This document shows positions 34,484-43,298 of a DNA stretch of 64,000 bases, piece by piece. Within the stretch, counting starts at the first letter, position 1; every line of letters begins with the position of its first letter. Below the pieces are notes generated by a model, which did not search any database, was not told the DNA's origin, and worked only from the letters and a program-made list of their open reading frames with translations. Both the position numbers and the translations under genes were made by a program. Source of the stretch: Crossiella sp. CA-258035 (lineage in GTDB: Bacteria; Actinomycetota; Actinomycetes; Mycobacteriales; Pseudonocardiaceae); NCBI RefSeq assembly GCF_030064675.1, contig NZ_CP116413.1, positions 591,001 through 655,000 of the forward strand, in the 5' to 3' direction.

Positions 34484-34509
34484 AGCCGTGCCACGGACAT
34501 GGCACGGCT
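34484..34509 (-). promoter_or_regulatory. Perfect palindrome in the FtsK operon leader
   Basis: AGCCGTGCCA (34484-34493) and TGGCACGGCT (34500-34509) are a perfect 10-base inverted repeat with a six-base spacer. On the minus strand an AT-rich CTAAATAA abuts it, which could be a -10 region, so it sits where an operator would overlap the transcription start. Confidence 0.5.
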
Positions 34510-34696
34510 TATTTAGTTGAAGGTAGTACCCAAACCCCACCTCAGTACAACCAAGATCAGGCTGAATTCCACCGCCATTGGAGTGAGGGCCGGGACTACG
34601 CGGCGTGCCCTCTACCGCCGTCCGGGGGCTTGTTCCAGGTCACGGACGCATCACAGGATCGTGCCGTACTGATCCTCTGGAAGGACGGCTGCTCAC

Positions 34697-36421
34697 ATGG
34701 CGAAACGCCTCTTGCTGCGCACCGCGCTGGCCGCCACCGCGGTCGCCGCGGCCGCGCTGCTGCCGGTGCCCGCACTGGCCACCGGGGCCGCTGACCCGGC
34801 CCGGATCCTGCACGTCACCGCACCCGGCGACCCGGCCGAGCTCGGGCAGAAGCTCGTCGAGGCCGGGTTCGACGTCCTCGGCCGCGAGGGCTCGGCGATC
34901 CTGGTGCTCGGCCAGCCCGGCGCGGAGGACCGGCTGGCCGGGCTCGGCGCCCGCACGGCCCGAGTCCAGCAGGCGCCCGCCGCGGCGACCCCGCGCGCGG
35001 CCGCTGCCTACCCCAAGCCGAAACGACTGGCGGACAAGGAATATCCGACCTTCTACGGCGGCTACCGCACGGTCGAGGGCTTTCACTCCTTCGTGGCCGA
35101 CGTGGCCAAGCGCTACCCGGAGCTGACCAAGCGGGTCGGCTACGGCGAGTCCTGGCAGCGGCAGCAGGACCCGGCCAAGGGCAACCGGCTGGAGGCGCTG
35201 TGCATCACCGCGCAGGCCTGGCGCGGCTGCGAGCTCAAGCCGGACTCGGCCAAGCCGCGGTTCCTGCTGATGGCCCAGATCCACGCCCGCGAGGTGACCA
35301 CCTCCGAGATGGCCTGGCGGTTCATCACCAGGCTGCTCGACGGCGCGCACAACGACGCCGAGGTGGCCGCGCTGCTCGGCGGCACCGAGGTGTGGGTGGT
35401 GCCGCAGGTCAACCCGGACGGCGTCGGCGTGGTGCAGGACGGCCTGACCAACTCCGGCACCTCGGCCAACAGCTCGGCCTGGCAGCGCAAGAACCTCAAC
35501 GACAGCAACAGTGTCACGCCCTGCCCCGGCCCGTGGAGCGCCAACCACGAGGGCATCGACCTCAACCGCAACTGGGACTCCCGCTGGGGCGGCGTCGGCA
35601 CCTCGAACAACCCCTGCTCGCAGACCTACCGCGGCCCGAAGGCGGCCAGCGAGCCGGAGACCCACCAGCTGGCCGGGCTGTTCGAGAAGCTGTTCCCGGA
35701 CCAGCGCGGCCCCGGTGAGAACGACGCGGCCCCGGTGACCACCCGCGGCGCGATGATCACCTTGCACACCTACGGCAACCTGGTGCTGCTGCCCTGGGGC
35801 CACGACCCGAAGGCCAAGACCCCCAACGACGCCGGGCTGCGCTCGATGGCCTTCCGGATGAGCGGCTACAACGGCTACAACACCGGCCAGCCGGGCGAGG
35901 TGCTCTACAACGTCACCGGCGCGGCCGACGACTGGGCCTACGACAAGCTGGGCATCGCCGGGTTCACCTTCGAGATCGGCCCGAACAGCGGTGAGTGCAA
36001 CGGTTTCCACCCGGCCTACAGCTGCCAGGACAAGTTCTGGGAGCTGAACAAGGACGCGCTGCTGTACGCGGCCAAGTCGGCGCGTCAGCCCTACGTCTCC
36101 ACGCTGGGCCCGACCGTGTCCGGGCTCAGCGTCAAGCGCGGCCTGTTCAGCGTCGAGGTGGCGGCCAAGGCCGATGACAACGCCTACGGCAACGTCGGCG
36201 TGGGCCGCCCGGCCGCGCAGAAGGTGGCCGAGGCCGAGGTCTACCTGGACCGCGCGCCCTGGGACGGCGGCAAGGCCCGCAAGCTCAAGGTCGGCGGCGA
36301 CGGGACCACGGTCGAGGTCGGCGGCAAGGTCGGCGCCTGGGGCCTGGAGCGCCTGGCCTACGTGCGGGCCAAGGACGCCGACGGCAACTGGGGTCCGTTC
36401 ACCGCGGCCTGGGTGAAGTGA
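34697..36421 (+). CDS. Secreted zinc carboxypeptidase (M14)
   Basis: A 574-residue secreted peptidase. Sec signal MAKRLLLRTALAATAVAAAA...ALA cleaves near residue 28. The ~80-residue propeptide-like region is followed by the M14 domain. Zn ligands His and Glu are in QIHAREVTTSEM (H-x-x-E), the third ligand is in ITLHTYGN, and the catalytic glutamate is in FTFEIGPNSGEC. EGIDLNRNWD is the substrate-binding NR motif. A small beta-sandwich domain ends the protein. It should trim C-terminal residues from extracellular peptides. GGAAGGA lies 12 bases before the ATG. Confidence 0.93.
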   Translation: MAKRLLLRTALAATAVAAAALLPVPALATGAADPARILHVTAPGDPAELGQKLVEAGFDVLGREGSAILVLGQPGAEDRLAGLGARTARVQQAPAAATPRAAAAYPKPKRLADKEYPTFYGGYRTVEGFHSFVADVAKRYPELTKRVGYGESWQRQQDPAKGNRLEALCITAQAWRGCELKPDSAKPRFLLMAQIHAREVTTSEMAWRFITRLLDGAHNDAEVAALLGGTEVWVVPQVNPDGVGVVQDGLTNSGTSANSSAWQRKNLNDSNSVTPCPGPWSANHEGIDLNRNWDSRWGGVGTSNNPCSQTYRGPKAASEPETHQLAGLFEKLFPDQRGPGENDAAPVTTRGAMITLHTYGNLVLLPWGHDPKAKTPNDAGLRSMAFRMSGYNGYNTGQPGEVLYNVTGAADDWAYDKLGIAGFTFEIGPNSGECNGFHPAYSCQDKFWELNKDALLYAAKSARQPYVSTLGPTVSGLSVKRGLFSVEVAAKADDNAYGNVGVGRPAAQKVAEAEVYLDRAPWDGGKARKLKVGGDGTTVEVGGKVGAWGLERLAYVRAKDADGNWGPFTAAWVK

Positions 36422-36458
36422 GGCGCTGACCGGGGCTGGGCCGCCGGCCCGGCTCCGG

Positions 36459-37259
36459 TCACTGCTCCGCCGGTCCCGCGCTGAGCTGCAACGCGATCAC
36501 GCCCGCGGTGGGCGCGGGATCGGCCGACCAGTAGCTGACCGCGTGCTCGCCGTCGAACTCCAGCGCCGACCAGTTGTCCTGCCCCAGCTGGGCCATCGCC
36601 GCCTTGAGCGCGCTGGCCGCGTCCCCCGGCACCAGCCCGAGGTCGAACTCGACCCCGAGCACGCCGGGCCCGCACGGGGTGAAGTCGGTCAGCTCGCCGT
36701 GGTGGGTGATCCGGCTGGCCACCGCCCTGGCCTGCCACTCCGCCCCGGCCCGCCGGTCGGCGGCCACGTCAACGGAGAGCCGCAGCCGTTGCACCGGCCC
36801 GTCCGGCAGCACCACCGGCGCGGGCTCCGGCACGACCTCGTCCGGGTCCTCGGCGGCGGGCGGCGGCTGTTGCAACGGGCTCGCGCCCAGCCAGGCCTCC
36901 ACCAGCACCCGTTCGCCGCCGGGCACCAGCTGGGTGACCAGGTCGGGCTCGTCCAGCACGGTCCACGCGGTGGGCGGCTCGCAGGAGACCCTGGGCATGC
37001 CGACATCCGGCCCCAGCCCGCGGACGAAGGTGCGCACCGCCCTGGACAGCGCCCCGGCGTCGCTGGCCGAGGCCCGCTCGGCACTCGGCTGGCTGATCGT
37101 CACCGACCAGCAGCCCGGCTCCTCGTCGGAGCAGTCACCGGCCTCCACGATCCGTCCGCCGCCCAACGCGACCAGTCCCAGACAGGCGTTCCTGGCCTGG
37201 GACTCGTTCTCGGCGGCGACCACCACGGTGATCAGCAGCTCCAGCTCGTCTTCCACCAT
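36459..37259 (-). CDS. Uncharacterised protein with two similar halves
   Basis: A 266-residue acidic protein (ATG 37259; a GTG at 37292 is possible), not recognised. It has an N-terminal strand-rich segment ELELLITVVVAAENESQARNAC, a proline-rich linker near the middle (LQQPPPAAEDPDEVVPEPAP) and a second strand-rich segment RLRLSVDVAADRRAGAEWQARAV. The two halves start with similar hydrophobic strands followed by an amphipathic helix, suggesting a duplicated ferredoxin-like fold. No signal peptide. It sits just after, and may be co-transcribed with, the AhpD-like gene. Confidence 0.6.
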   Translation of the reverse strand: MVEDELELLITVVVAAENESQARNACLGLVALGGGRIVEAGDCSDEEPGCWSVTISQPSAERASASDAGALSRAVRTFVRGLGPDVGMPRVSCEPPTAWTVLDEPDLVTQLVPGGERVLVEAWLGASPLQQPPPAAEDPDEVVPEPAPVVLPDGPVQRLRLSVDVAADRRAGAEWQARAVASRITHHGELTDFTPCGPGVLGVEFDLGLVPGDAASALKAAMAQLGQDNWSALEFDGEHAVSYWSADPAPTAGVIALQLSAGPAEQ

Positions 37260-37276
37260 CGCGTCGCAATTGTCCC

Positions 37277-37798
37277 TCAGTGGTGTGAACACGGAGCGCA
37301 GTGGTCCCGTTCCGCGGCCAGCACCACCCCGGCGGCGTGCACCACCGCCGCCACCCGCAGCACCTCGTGCACCTCCGGCACGCCCGCTCCCGCTTCGCGC
37401 GCCTTCCGCTCTTGCAGCTCAAGGCACACCCGGCACCCGTTGACCGCGCTGACCGCCACGCACCACAGCTCGAAGTCGGCCTTGTCCACCCCCGGCCGCG
37501 CCACCACCCGCATCCGCAACCGCCCGGGCAGCCGCCGGTACTCCTCATCCGCCAGCTGGTGCTTGGCCCGGTAGAACACGTTGTTCATGGCCATCACCGC
37601 CCCGGCGGACCTGGCCGCGTCGAAGGCCTCGGCGGACAACAGCCGCTCACCCCGCCCGACCAGCTCACCCAGCGCCGCCACCCGCCCCGAGGTGACCGCC
37701 ACCGCCACCACCGCGCCCCACAACCGCTGCTCGGACAGCACCGAGTCCCCGAGCACCGACTCCAGGTTCGCCCGGATGTCCGCGGCATAGTCCGGCAT
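37277..37798 (-). CDS. AhpD-like alkylhydroperoxidase family protein
   Basis: A 173-residue helical protein matching AhpD length. AhpD reduces peroxides or recycles AhpC through a C-x-x-C pair. The core CxxC is present as GCRVC (C122, C125), with the preceding Glu in DKADFELW (E110). The family's CxxC-embedded His and the downstream His, part of the proton relay in mycobacterial AhpD, are Val and Gln here. The C-terminus carries an additional CAPCSHH. No ahpC is adjacent. Another carboxymuconolactone-decarboxylase-fold role is possible. Confidence 0.8.
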   Translation of the reverse strand: MPDYAADIRANLESVLGDSVLSEQRLWGAVVAVAVTSGRVAALGELVGRGERLLSAEAFDAARSAGAVMAMNNVFYRAKHQLADEEYRRLPGRLRMRVVARPGVDKADFELWCVAVSAVNGCRVCLELQERKAREAGAGVPEVHEVLRVAAVVHAAGVVLAAERDHCAPCSHH

Positions 37799-37811
37799 CA
37801 CCCGGGAAACG

Positions 37812-38504
37812 CTAGTCCAGCAGCTCGGCCACCCACACCCGCCGCGCTGGCGCCCACCGCTCCTGCCCGCCGCCGGTGAAGTGCACCGCGATCATCCCGT
37901 CGGTCCACGGCGTGGCCGACTCCACCCGCGCCACCGGCCCGATCTGCCCGTACCGCCGCACGAACATCCCCTCCGCCAGCTCAGCCGCGGTGACCCGGTC
38001 CAGGTTCCTGGCCCGCGAGCACGGCCGCAGCCAGCGCGCGAACACCCGCCACAGCGCGAAGCCCAGCACCGCCGCGGCCGCCGCCCAGGCCGGTTCGGCC
38101 GGGACCAGCGCCACAGCCAGACCGGCGCCGAGCAGCGCGCACAGCAGGCCGGAGCCGACCACCCGGTTGCCCACCAGCAGCCAGCCGGAGGTGCGCACCA
38201 GGCCGTCGGCCAGCTGACCCCTGGGCGCGGAACCGTTGGGCAGCAACGGGATTCCGCCGCCTTCGGGCAGCGGCTCCATGGTGCCGGGCAGCCGGGTCGC
38301 CGAGGCGGCCGGACCCAGCACGTCCGGGCTCACTGTGACCCGGTGCGCGCAGGCGGCGCAGGCCAGCACGATCCCGGCCTGCGCGGCGCGGTCCCGGTAC
38401 AGCCCGAGCACGCCGTGCCCGGCCGGGCAGCGGTAGGCGACCGGGTTGGTCGGCACCTGCCAGGCCCGCAGCACCTTGGTGGCCTGGGCCAGTTCCACCG
38501 TCAC
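37812..38504 (-). CDS. Membrane protein with N-terminal zinc-ribbon-like domain
   Basis: A 230-residue protein. The N-terminal region has a Cys4 cluster (YRCPAGHGV...VLACAACAHRV) that could bind zinc. The middle has two hydrophobic helices (VVGSGLLCALLGAGLAVALV and AWAAAAAVLGFALWRVFA). The C-terminal domain ends WAPARRVWVAELLD. The family is unknown. GTG 38504 overlaps the upstream gene (GTGA), so the two small membrane proteins are coupled. Confidence 0.62.
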   Translation of the reverse strand: MTVELAQATKVLRAWQVPTNPVAYRCPAGHGVLGLYRDRAAQAGIVLACAACAHRVTVSPDVLGPAASATRLPGTMEPLPEGGGIPLLPNGSAPRGQLADGLVRTSGWLLVGNRVVGSGLLCALLGAGLAVALVPAEPAWAAAAAVLGFALWRVFARWLRPCSRARNLDRVTAAELAEGMFVRRYGQIGPVARVESATPWTDGMIAVHFTGGGQERWAPARRVWVAELLD

Positions 38505-38848
38505 ACCGCCCGCCAGACCGCGCGCCGCTCGCCGGGCTTGCGCACGCACCGCAACGCCGTGCCCGCCTTGGTCACCGCCCGCTCACCGGGCTTCGGGCAG
38601 CGTTCACCCAGCTTGGCCACGCTGGTCCGCACCGGCGGGGCCGAGCTCGGCGGCGGCGCGGGCCGCACCGGGGCCTCCGCGGCGGGCGGGACGGCCACCG
38701 GCGGGATCGCGGCCACCGCGGGCGGCGGTGTCCGGGGCCAGGCGAAGGCCACCAGCAGGGCCGCGCCGCCGAGTGCGGGCGCGGCCCGCACCAGCGACGG
38801 TGCCGACCACCACCACAGCCGGATCCGCCCGGGTTCCAGGTCCGGCAC
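38501..38848 (-). CDS. Single-pass membrane protein, proline-rich
   Basis: A 115-residue protein: short cytoplasmic N-terminus, one helix (LVRAAPALGGAALLVAFAW), a proline/alanine-rich extracytoplasmic linker, and a C-terminal patch with two cysteines (GERCPKPGERAVTKAGTALRC). Likely a small envelope protein coupled by GTGA to the zinc-ribbon membrane protein. No family recognised. Confidence 0.55.
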   Translation of the reverse strand: MPDLEPGRIRLWWWSAPSLVRAAPALGGAALLVAFAWPRTPPPAVAAIPPVAVPPAAEAPVRPAPPPSSAPPVRTSVAKLGERCPKPGERAVTKAGTALRCVRKPGERRAVWRAV

Positions 38849-38957
38849 GCCGGTCCCCTTTCGTTCCAGAGCCCGGAAAACCCGGGACAGGAACGAGTTC
38901 GCCGGTCCCCGCGCCGCCGTTACCTTGATCGGCCGTTCGGGTGGCCGCTCGGGTGAC

Positions 38958-39746
38958 TCACCCCAGCCATGGCTTGCTGATCCGGGCCCAGGTCCCGTCG
39001 TGCATCGCCAGGTTGAGCCACTGGTCCACCCACTGCTGGAAGACCACGTCGCCCAGCGGCACCAGGTAGGCCTTCTCGCTGAAGGTGAACGGCGTCTCCG
39101 GGTGCACCGCGCACAGCTCCGGGCGCTGCTTCGCCTGCCACTTGGTCTCGGTGGCGTCGGTCATCATCAGGTCGGCCCGGCCGGCGATGATCTCGTCGAA
39201 GATGGTGTTGTTGTCCGGGTGCGGCACGATGGTTGCGCGCTTGAGGCTGGCGCGGGCGAACTGCTCGTTGGTGCCGCCGGGGTTGACCACCACGCGCACT
39301 CCCGGCTGGTCGATCTGCTCCAGGGTCTGTAATCGATCTTTGTTCTCGCAGCGGGTGATCGGGGTCTTGCCGTCGCGGACGTAGGCCTTGCTGTAGAAGG
39401 CCTGCCGGGCGCGGTCCAGGGTGATCGAGATGCCGCCGACGGCCAGGTCGCAGTGCCTGCGGAAGTCGGGCAGCAGGGTTTTCCAGGTGGTCGGCACGAT
39501 CTTGAGCCGGACCCCCAGCCGGGTGGCCAGGTCGCGGGCCAGGTCGATGTCGATGCCGGTCCAGGTGCCGTCCTGGGCGCGGTAGGTGAACGGGCGGTAG
39601 TCGCCGGTGCTGCACACCCGCAGCTCACCGCGCGCGGTCACCACGTCGAGACGGCTGCGGGTCCCGGCCTCCCCGGCGGGGGCGGCCGAGGACACGCCGC
39701 CGACCAGCAACAGGGCGAGCACCAGCGGCAGGATTCTGTGCTTCAT
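38958..39746 (-). CDS. Cyclohexadienyl dehydratase-like secreted protein (PheC-like)
   Basis: A 262-residue protein with signal peptide MKHRILPLVLALLLVGGVSS. The mature part has the periplasmic binding-protein fold and resembles PheC: LRVCSTGDYRPF near the start, GGISITLDRARQAF, DGKTPITRCENKDR, GVRVVVNPGGTNEQFA, IIAGRADLMMTDATET and FSEKAYLVPLGD. PheC dehydrates prephenate or arogenate to phenylpyruvate or phenylalanine outside the cytoplasm. A plain amino-acid-binding role is the alternative. ATG 39746 is preferred because the signal peptide begins there. Confidence 0.82.
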   Translation of the reverse strand: MKHRILPLVLALLLVGGVSSAAPAGEAGTRSRLDVVTARGELRVCSTGDYRPFTYRAQDGTWTGIDIDLARDLATRLGVRLKIVPTTWKTLLPDFRRHCDLAVGGISITLDRARQAFYSKAYVRDGKTPITRCENKDRLQTLEQIDQPGVRVVVNPGGTNEQFARASLKRATIVPHPDNNTIFDEIIAGRADLMMTDATETKWQAKQRPELCAVHPETPFTFSEKAYLVPLGDVVFQQWVDQWLNLAMHDGTWARISKPWLG

Positions 39747-39785
39747 CCGGCCACCCAACCCGCCGGTGCTCACCAGGTCAACGGG

Positions 39786-40403
39786 TCACAGCGGGTGGTA
39801 GGCCGAGCCTTCGATCTTGCCCTGCTGGCAGACCGGGCCGAGGGACCAGGCCAGCTCGAACGGGTTGCGCTCGTCCGGCGGGATCACGCTGATCTTGGCG
39901 GGAGAGGGCTGGCACTGGCCGGTGGTCGGCTCCCCTTCACCGGGGACCGCGCCCCAGTGCAGATCCTTGGCCGCCTTGCCGCCCGGTCGCAGCGTGACCA
40001 GCTTCGGGCCGGGGTTGGCCTTGCGCTCCAGCTTGGTGCGCAGCGCGTGGCCCGAGCCGTCCAGCAGGGCGAGGCCGCCGTAGCCGTAGAGCGTGCAGTT
40101 GCTCTTGCCGGTGTTGGTCACCACCAGGGTGGCGTAGCGCTGGCCCGCGCCGGAGTCGCCCGGCTTGAGCTCGCCGCGCAGTTGCTCCGCGGTGCACCGT
40201 CCGACCTGCGCCTCGGCGGTGACCTCCGGCGGCTGTTCCTTGGCCGCGGGACTGGTGGCGGGGCTGGTCGGCTCGGTGCTGGCGGTGGTGCTCAGGCCAC
40301 TCGGCGGGCCGCTGCCGGGGGACTGGGCGGTGGGCTGCCCGCAGGCGGCCGTCACCAGGGCCAGCGCGGACAGCGCGAGTAGAGGTCGAAAACGCACGGT
40401 CAT
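39786..40403 (-). CDS. DUF4232-like lipoprotein
   Basis: A 205-residue lipoprotein: MTVRFRPLLALSALALVTAAC lipobox (Cys near residue 21), a Ser/Thr/Pro-rich linker, then a domain with GRCTAEQLRGEL and NTGKSNCTLYGYGGLALLDG, features of DUF4232 extracellular domains. GGGAGGAG precedes the ATG at 40403. The function is unknown; it should be lipid-anchored outside the membrane. Confidence 0.82.
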   Translation of the reverse strand: MTVRFRPLLALSALALVTAACGQPTAQSPGSGPPSGLSTTASTEPTSPATSPAAKEQPPEVTAEAQVGRCTAEQLRGELKPGDSGAGQRYATLVVTNTGKSNCTLYGYGGLALLDGSGHALRTKLERKANPGPKLVTLRPGGKAAKDLHWGAVPGEGEPTTGQCQPSPAKISVIPPDERNPFELAWSLGPVCQQGKIEGSAYHPL

Positions 40404-40449
40404 GTCTCCTCCCGAGTCAGCCCCCTCGGGTTTCCCGCTGCGACGATCT

Positions 40450-41541
40450 TCACACGTGCCCGGCAGGCCAGCCCGGCACCACGCGCAAGCCCGCGGTGGC
40501 CGCGGCGTAGACGTAGGTCCAGCACACCGTGCCGTCGGCCAGCGCGATCCGGATCCGCCGATATTCCTCGCCCTCGTACTCATCCAGCACCGGCAGCGCG
40601 GCCACCGGGTCGGCCAACGGCAACAGCCAGCCAGGCACCTCCTCCCCGGTACCCGGCAGCAGGCCGGGATAACCCTCGCCGGTGTCGTAGAGCGTGCCGG
40701 GCACCGCGGCCCGCACCGGCCGGCCGCCGACCAGCGGGGCAGCCAGTGACCAGGCCGAACAGCCCGGTTGCAGGGTGCCGTAGACGAACACCCGGTCGGG
40801 CCACAACGCCGGGCCGGGCTCGCCGGTGACCTCGGTGACGGCCAGCCCGCAGGACCCCGGTTCGCCGCGCAGGTCGCGGGCCGCGTGCTGCGGCAGGTCC
40901 GCACAGTGCACCGGCAGGCCGTCCACCAGCAGCGGCTCGCGCTCCGGGGCGCGGGCCACGTAGGAGAGCACGCCGTCCAGGTGCGCGCCGGTGCCCAGCG
41001 TCACCCGTCCGGTGTGCACCCTGGCCAGCTGGTAGCGCACGCCCCTGCCCTCCACCACGTCCAGCACCCGCAGTTGCGCCGGCGTGGCCAGCCAGACCGC
41101 GTGCGTCTCGGTGACCCCAGGGGCGGAGGCCAGGGTGGCCGGGCGGGCGCCGTCGCGGGCCCGGAAACCGAAGGCCCACACCGCGGCCAGGTCCTGGCAG
41201 CGCACCCGCAGCACCACCACCGCGCCGTCCAGCCCCAGGTTCCGCCGCAGCCAGGTGATCTTGGCCGGGTTGCGGTTGGAGCCGTAGGTCAGCACCGGCA
41301 GCCTGGCCGCCAGCGGCGGCTCACCGCGCCGGGCCAGCCACTCGTCCAGGTCCAGGCCGTCCACCTCGGCCCCGGCCCCGGTCTCGCGCAGCGGGTGGGC
41401 CCGGCCGTCGGCGTGCACGTAGGAGGTGGGCGGCACCGCGCCCGGGTAGGGGTCGGCGGGGAAGTCCTCGTCGCGGTACACCAGCCCAGCCAACCATCGA
41501 CTTTCGTCAGCGGCACCGCGCGGTTGGTCTGGTTGGCACAA
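40450..41541 (-). CDS. Tandem gamma-glutamylcyclotransferase/AIG2-like protein
   Basis: A 363-residue protein with two cyclotransferase-like halves. The N-terminal half contains LPVLTYGSNRNP and the C-terminal half FVYGTLQPGCSAW, both with the Y-G-(S/T) substrate loop of the GGCT/AIG2 fold. The C-terminal half also has DEYEGEEYRR, with the conserved Glu of the AIG2 family. These enzymes form 5-oxoproline from gamma-glutamyl compounds. The start is uncertain: TTG 41541 is the earliest, and later internal starts exist. Confidence 0.75.
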   Translation of the reverse strand: MCQPDQPRGAADESRWLAGLVYRDEDFPADPYPGAVPPTSYVHADGRAHPLRETGAGAEVDGLDLDEWLARRGEPPLAARLPVLTYGSNRNPAKITWLRRNLGLDGAVVVLRVRCQDLAAVWAFGFRARDGARPATLASAPGVTETHAVWLATPAQLRVLDVVEGRGVRYQLARVHTGRVTLGTGAHLDGVLSYVARAPEREPLLVDGLPVHCADLPQHAARDLRGEPGSCGLAVTEVTGEPGPALWPDRVFVYGTLQPGCSAWSLAAPLVGGRPVRAAVPGTLYDTGEGYPGLLPGTGEEVPGWLLPLADPVAALPVLDEYEGEEYRRIRIALADGTVCWTYVYAAATAGLRVVPGWPAGHV

Positions 41542-41678
41542 ACGATTGTGCCGACCGGACCAGTTTTCGCGTTAATGGAGAGGAAAGTTCCCTAACGACC
41601 TTGACGCTCAACGTGGCCTGGGTCACCCTCGGATCCCCTGCTGTCGCTCTCCCGATCCCGCTAGTCGGAGGACGCGAA

Positions 41679-43298
41679 ATGACCCCTTCACCTCGGCTGC
41701 TCGCCGGAGTCATGATCACTACCCTGGCCGCGGGCCTGTGCGCCGGCGCGGGCACCGCCGCCGCCGCGACCAACCTCGCGCTCGGCGCGGCCGTCACCAC
41801 CTCCAGCGCCGAGGACGCCACCCTGGCCGGCGGCAAGGCGGTGGACGGCGACGCGGCCACCAGGTGGGCCAGCGCGGAGGGCGCCGATCCACAGTGGATC
41901 CAGCTGGACCTGCGCGCGGTCAAGGACATCCGGCGGATCCGGCTCAACTGGGAGACCGCCTACGGCAAGGCCTACCGGATCGAGGCATCCGACGACGGCA
42001 GCGCCTGGCGCTCGCTGCACAGCACCAGCACCGGCGACGGCGGCATCGACGACATCGGGGTCAGCACCACCGCCCGGTACCTGAAGCTGACCGGCACCCA
42101 GCGCGGCACGACCTACGGTTACTCACTGTGGGAGTTCGAGGCCTACGGCGCGGACGGCCAGGAACCACCGCCCGCCAACGGTTATCTGCCCGGCACCCTG
42201 CGGCCCTCGGTCTCCCAGGCCGAGCAGGACCAGGTGCTGCTGCGCTACTACCAGCAGTGGAAGGCCAACTTCCTGACCGACCGCTGCGGTGGCGGCCAGT
42301 GGGCGGTGCACTCGGTGGACGCCGACCACCCGTTCGTCGGCGAGGGCCAGGGCTACGGCATGACCATCACCGCGCTGATGGCCGAGGCCGACCCGCAGGC
42401 GCGCACCTACTTCGACGGCATCCTGCGCTACGTCAAGAACCACCCCTCGGTCATCGACCGCGACCTGCACGCCGCCGAGCAGAACGAGAGCTGCGTCAGC
42501 GTCAACGGCAGCGACTCGGCCACCGACTCCGACCTGGAGATCGCCTACGCGCTGCTGATCGCCGACCGCAAGTGGGGCAGCGGCGGCACCTACAACTACA
42601 AGCGGGAAGCGCTCCGGATCATCGCCGCGATCAAGCGCAGCGAGATCCACCAGACCAGCAAGCTGCCGCTGGTGGCCGACTGGGCCACCTCGGGGAACTA
42701 CCCGAACGGCTCGCGCACCTCGGACTGGATGCCCGGCCACTTCCGCGCCTTCGCCCGAGCCACCGGCGACTCCTTCTGGCACCAGGTGCGCACGGCCACC
42801 GAGAACGCGACCACCAAGCTCCAGCAGCAGTTCGCGCCGAACACCGGTCTGCTGCCCGACTTCGTGGTGAACACGCTGTCCTCGGTGCGGCCGGCCCGGG
42901 GCAAGTTCCTGGAGAACGAGTTCACCGACGGCAAGTACAGCTGGAACGCCTGCCGGGACCCGTGGCGGCTGGGCGCGGACGCGATCACCGCCGGCGGCAG
43001 CGCCGCGCAGGCCCAGGCGCGCAAGATGAACGCCTGGGTCAAGCAGGCCACCGGCGGCGACCCGAACCGGATCGCCAGGAGCTACGACCTCAACGGCTCG
43101 GTGGTGGAGAGCGGCAGCTCAGCGGCCTTCTTCGCACCGTTCGCGGTGGCCGCGATGACCGACCCGGGCAGCCAGGCCTGGCTGGACCGGTTGTGGGCCA
43201 AGCTCGCCGGCACCTCGCTGAGCACCACCGACTACTACGCGAGCAGCATCCAGGTGCAGGTGTTGATCATCCTCGCCGGGCGGCTCGTCACCCCGTGA
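41679..43298 (+). CDS. Secreted glycoside hydrolase family 8 with N-terminal discoidin domain
   Basis: A 539-residue secreted enzyme. Signal peptide to about residue 29, then an F5/8-type C carbohydrate-binding domain (ALGAAVTTSSAEDATLAGGK, DGDAATRWASAEG). The GH8 catalytic domain has FVGEGQGYGMTITAL (acid Glu) and ATDSDLEIAYALLIADRKWG (the family's D-x-D signature). GH8 members hydrolyse beta-1,4 glucans, xylan or chitosan. GGAGGA precedes the ATG at 41679. Stand-alone gene; a hairpin lies before the next gene. Confidence 0.9.
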   Translation: MTPSPRLLAGVMITTLAAGLCAGAGTAAAATNLALGAAVTTSSAEDATLAGGKAVDGDAATRWASAEGADPQWIQLDLRAVKDIRRIRLNWETAYGKAYRIEASDDGSAWRSLHSTSTGDGGIDDIGVSTTARYLKLTGTQRGTTYGYSLWEFEAYGADGQEPPPANGYLPGTLRPSVSQAEQDQVLLRYYQQWKANFLTDRCGGGQWAVHSVDADHPFVGEGQGYGMTITALMAEADPQARTYFDGILRYVKNHPSVIDRDLHAAEQNESCVSVNGSDSATDSDLEIAYALLIADRKWGSGGTYNYKREALRIIAAIKRSEIHQTSKLPLVADWATSGNYPNGSRTSDWMPGHFRAFARATGDSFWHQVRTATENATTKLQQQFAPNTGLLPDFVVNTLSSVRPARGKFLENEFTDGKYSWNACRDPWRLGADAITAGGSAAQAQARKMNAWVKQATGGDPNRIARSYDLNGSVVESGSSAAFFAPFAVAAMTDPGSQAWLDRLWAKLAGTSLSTTDYYASSIQVQVLIILAGRLVTP

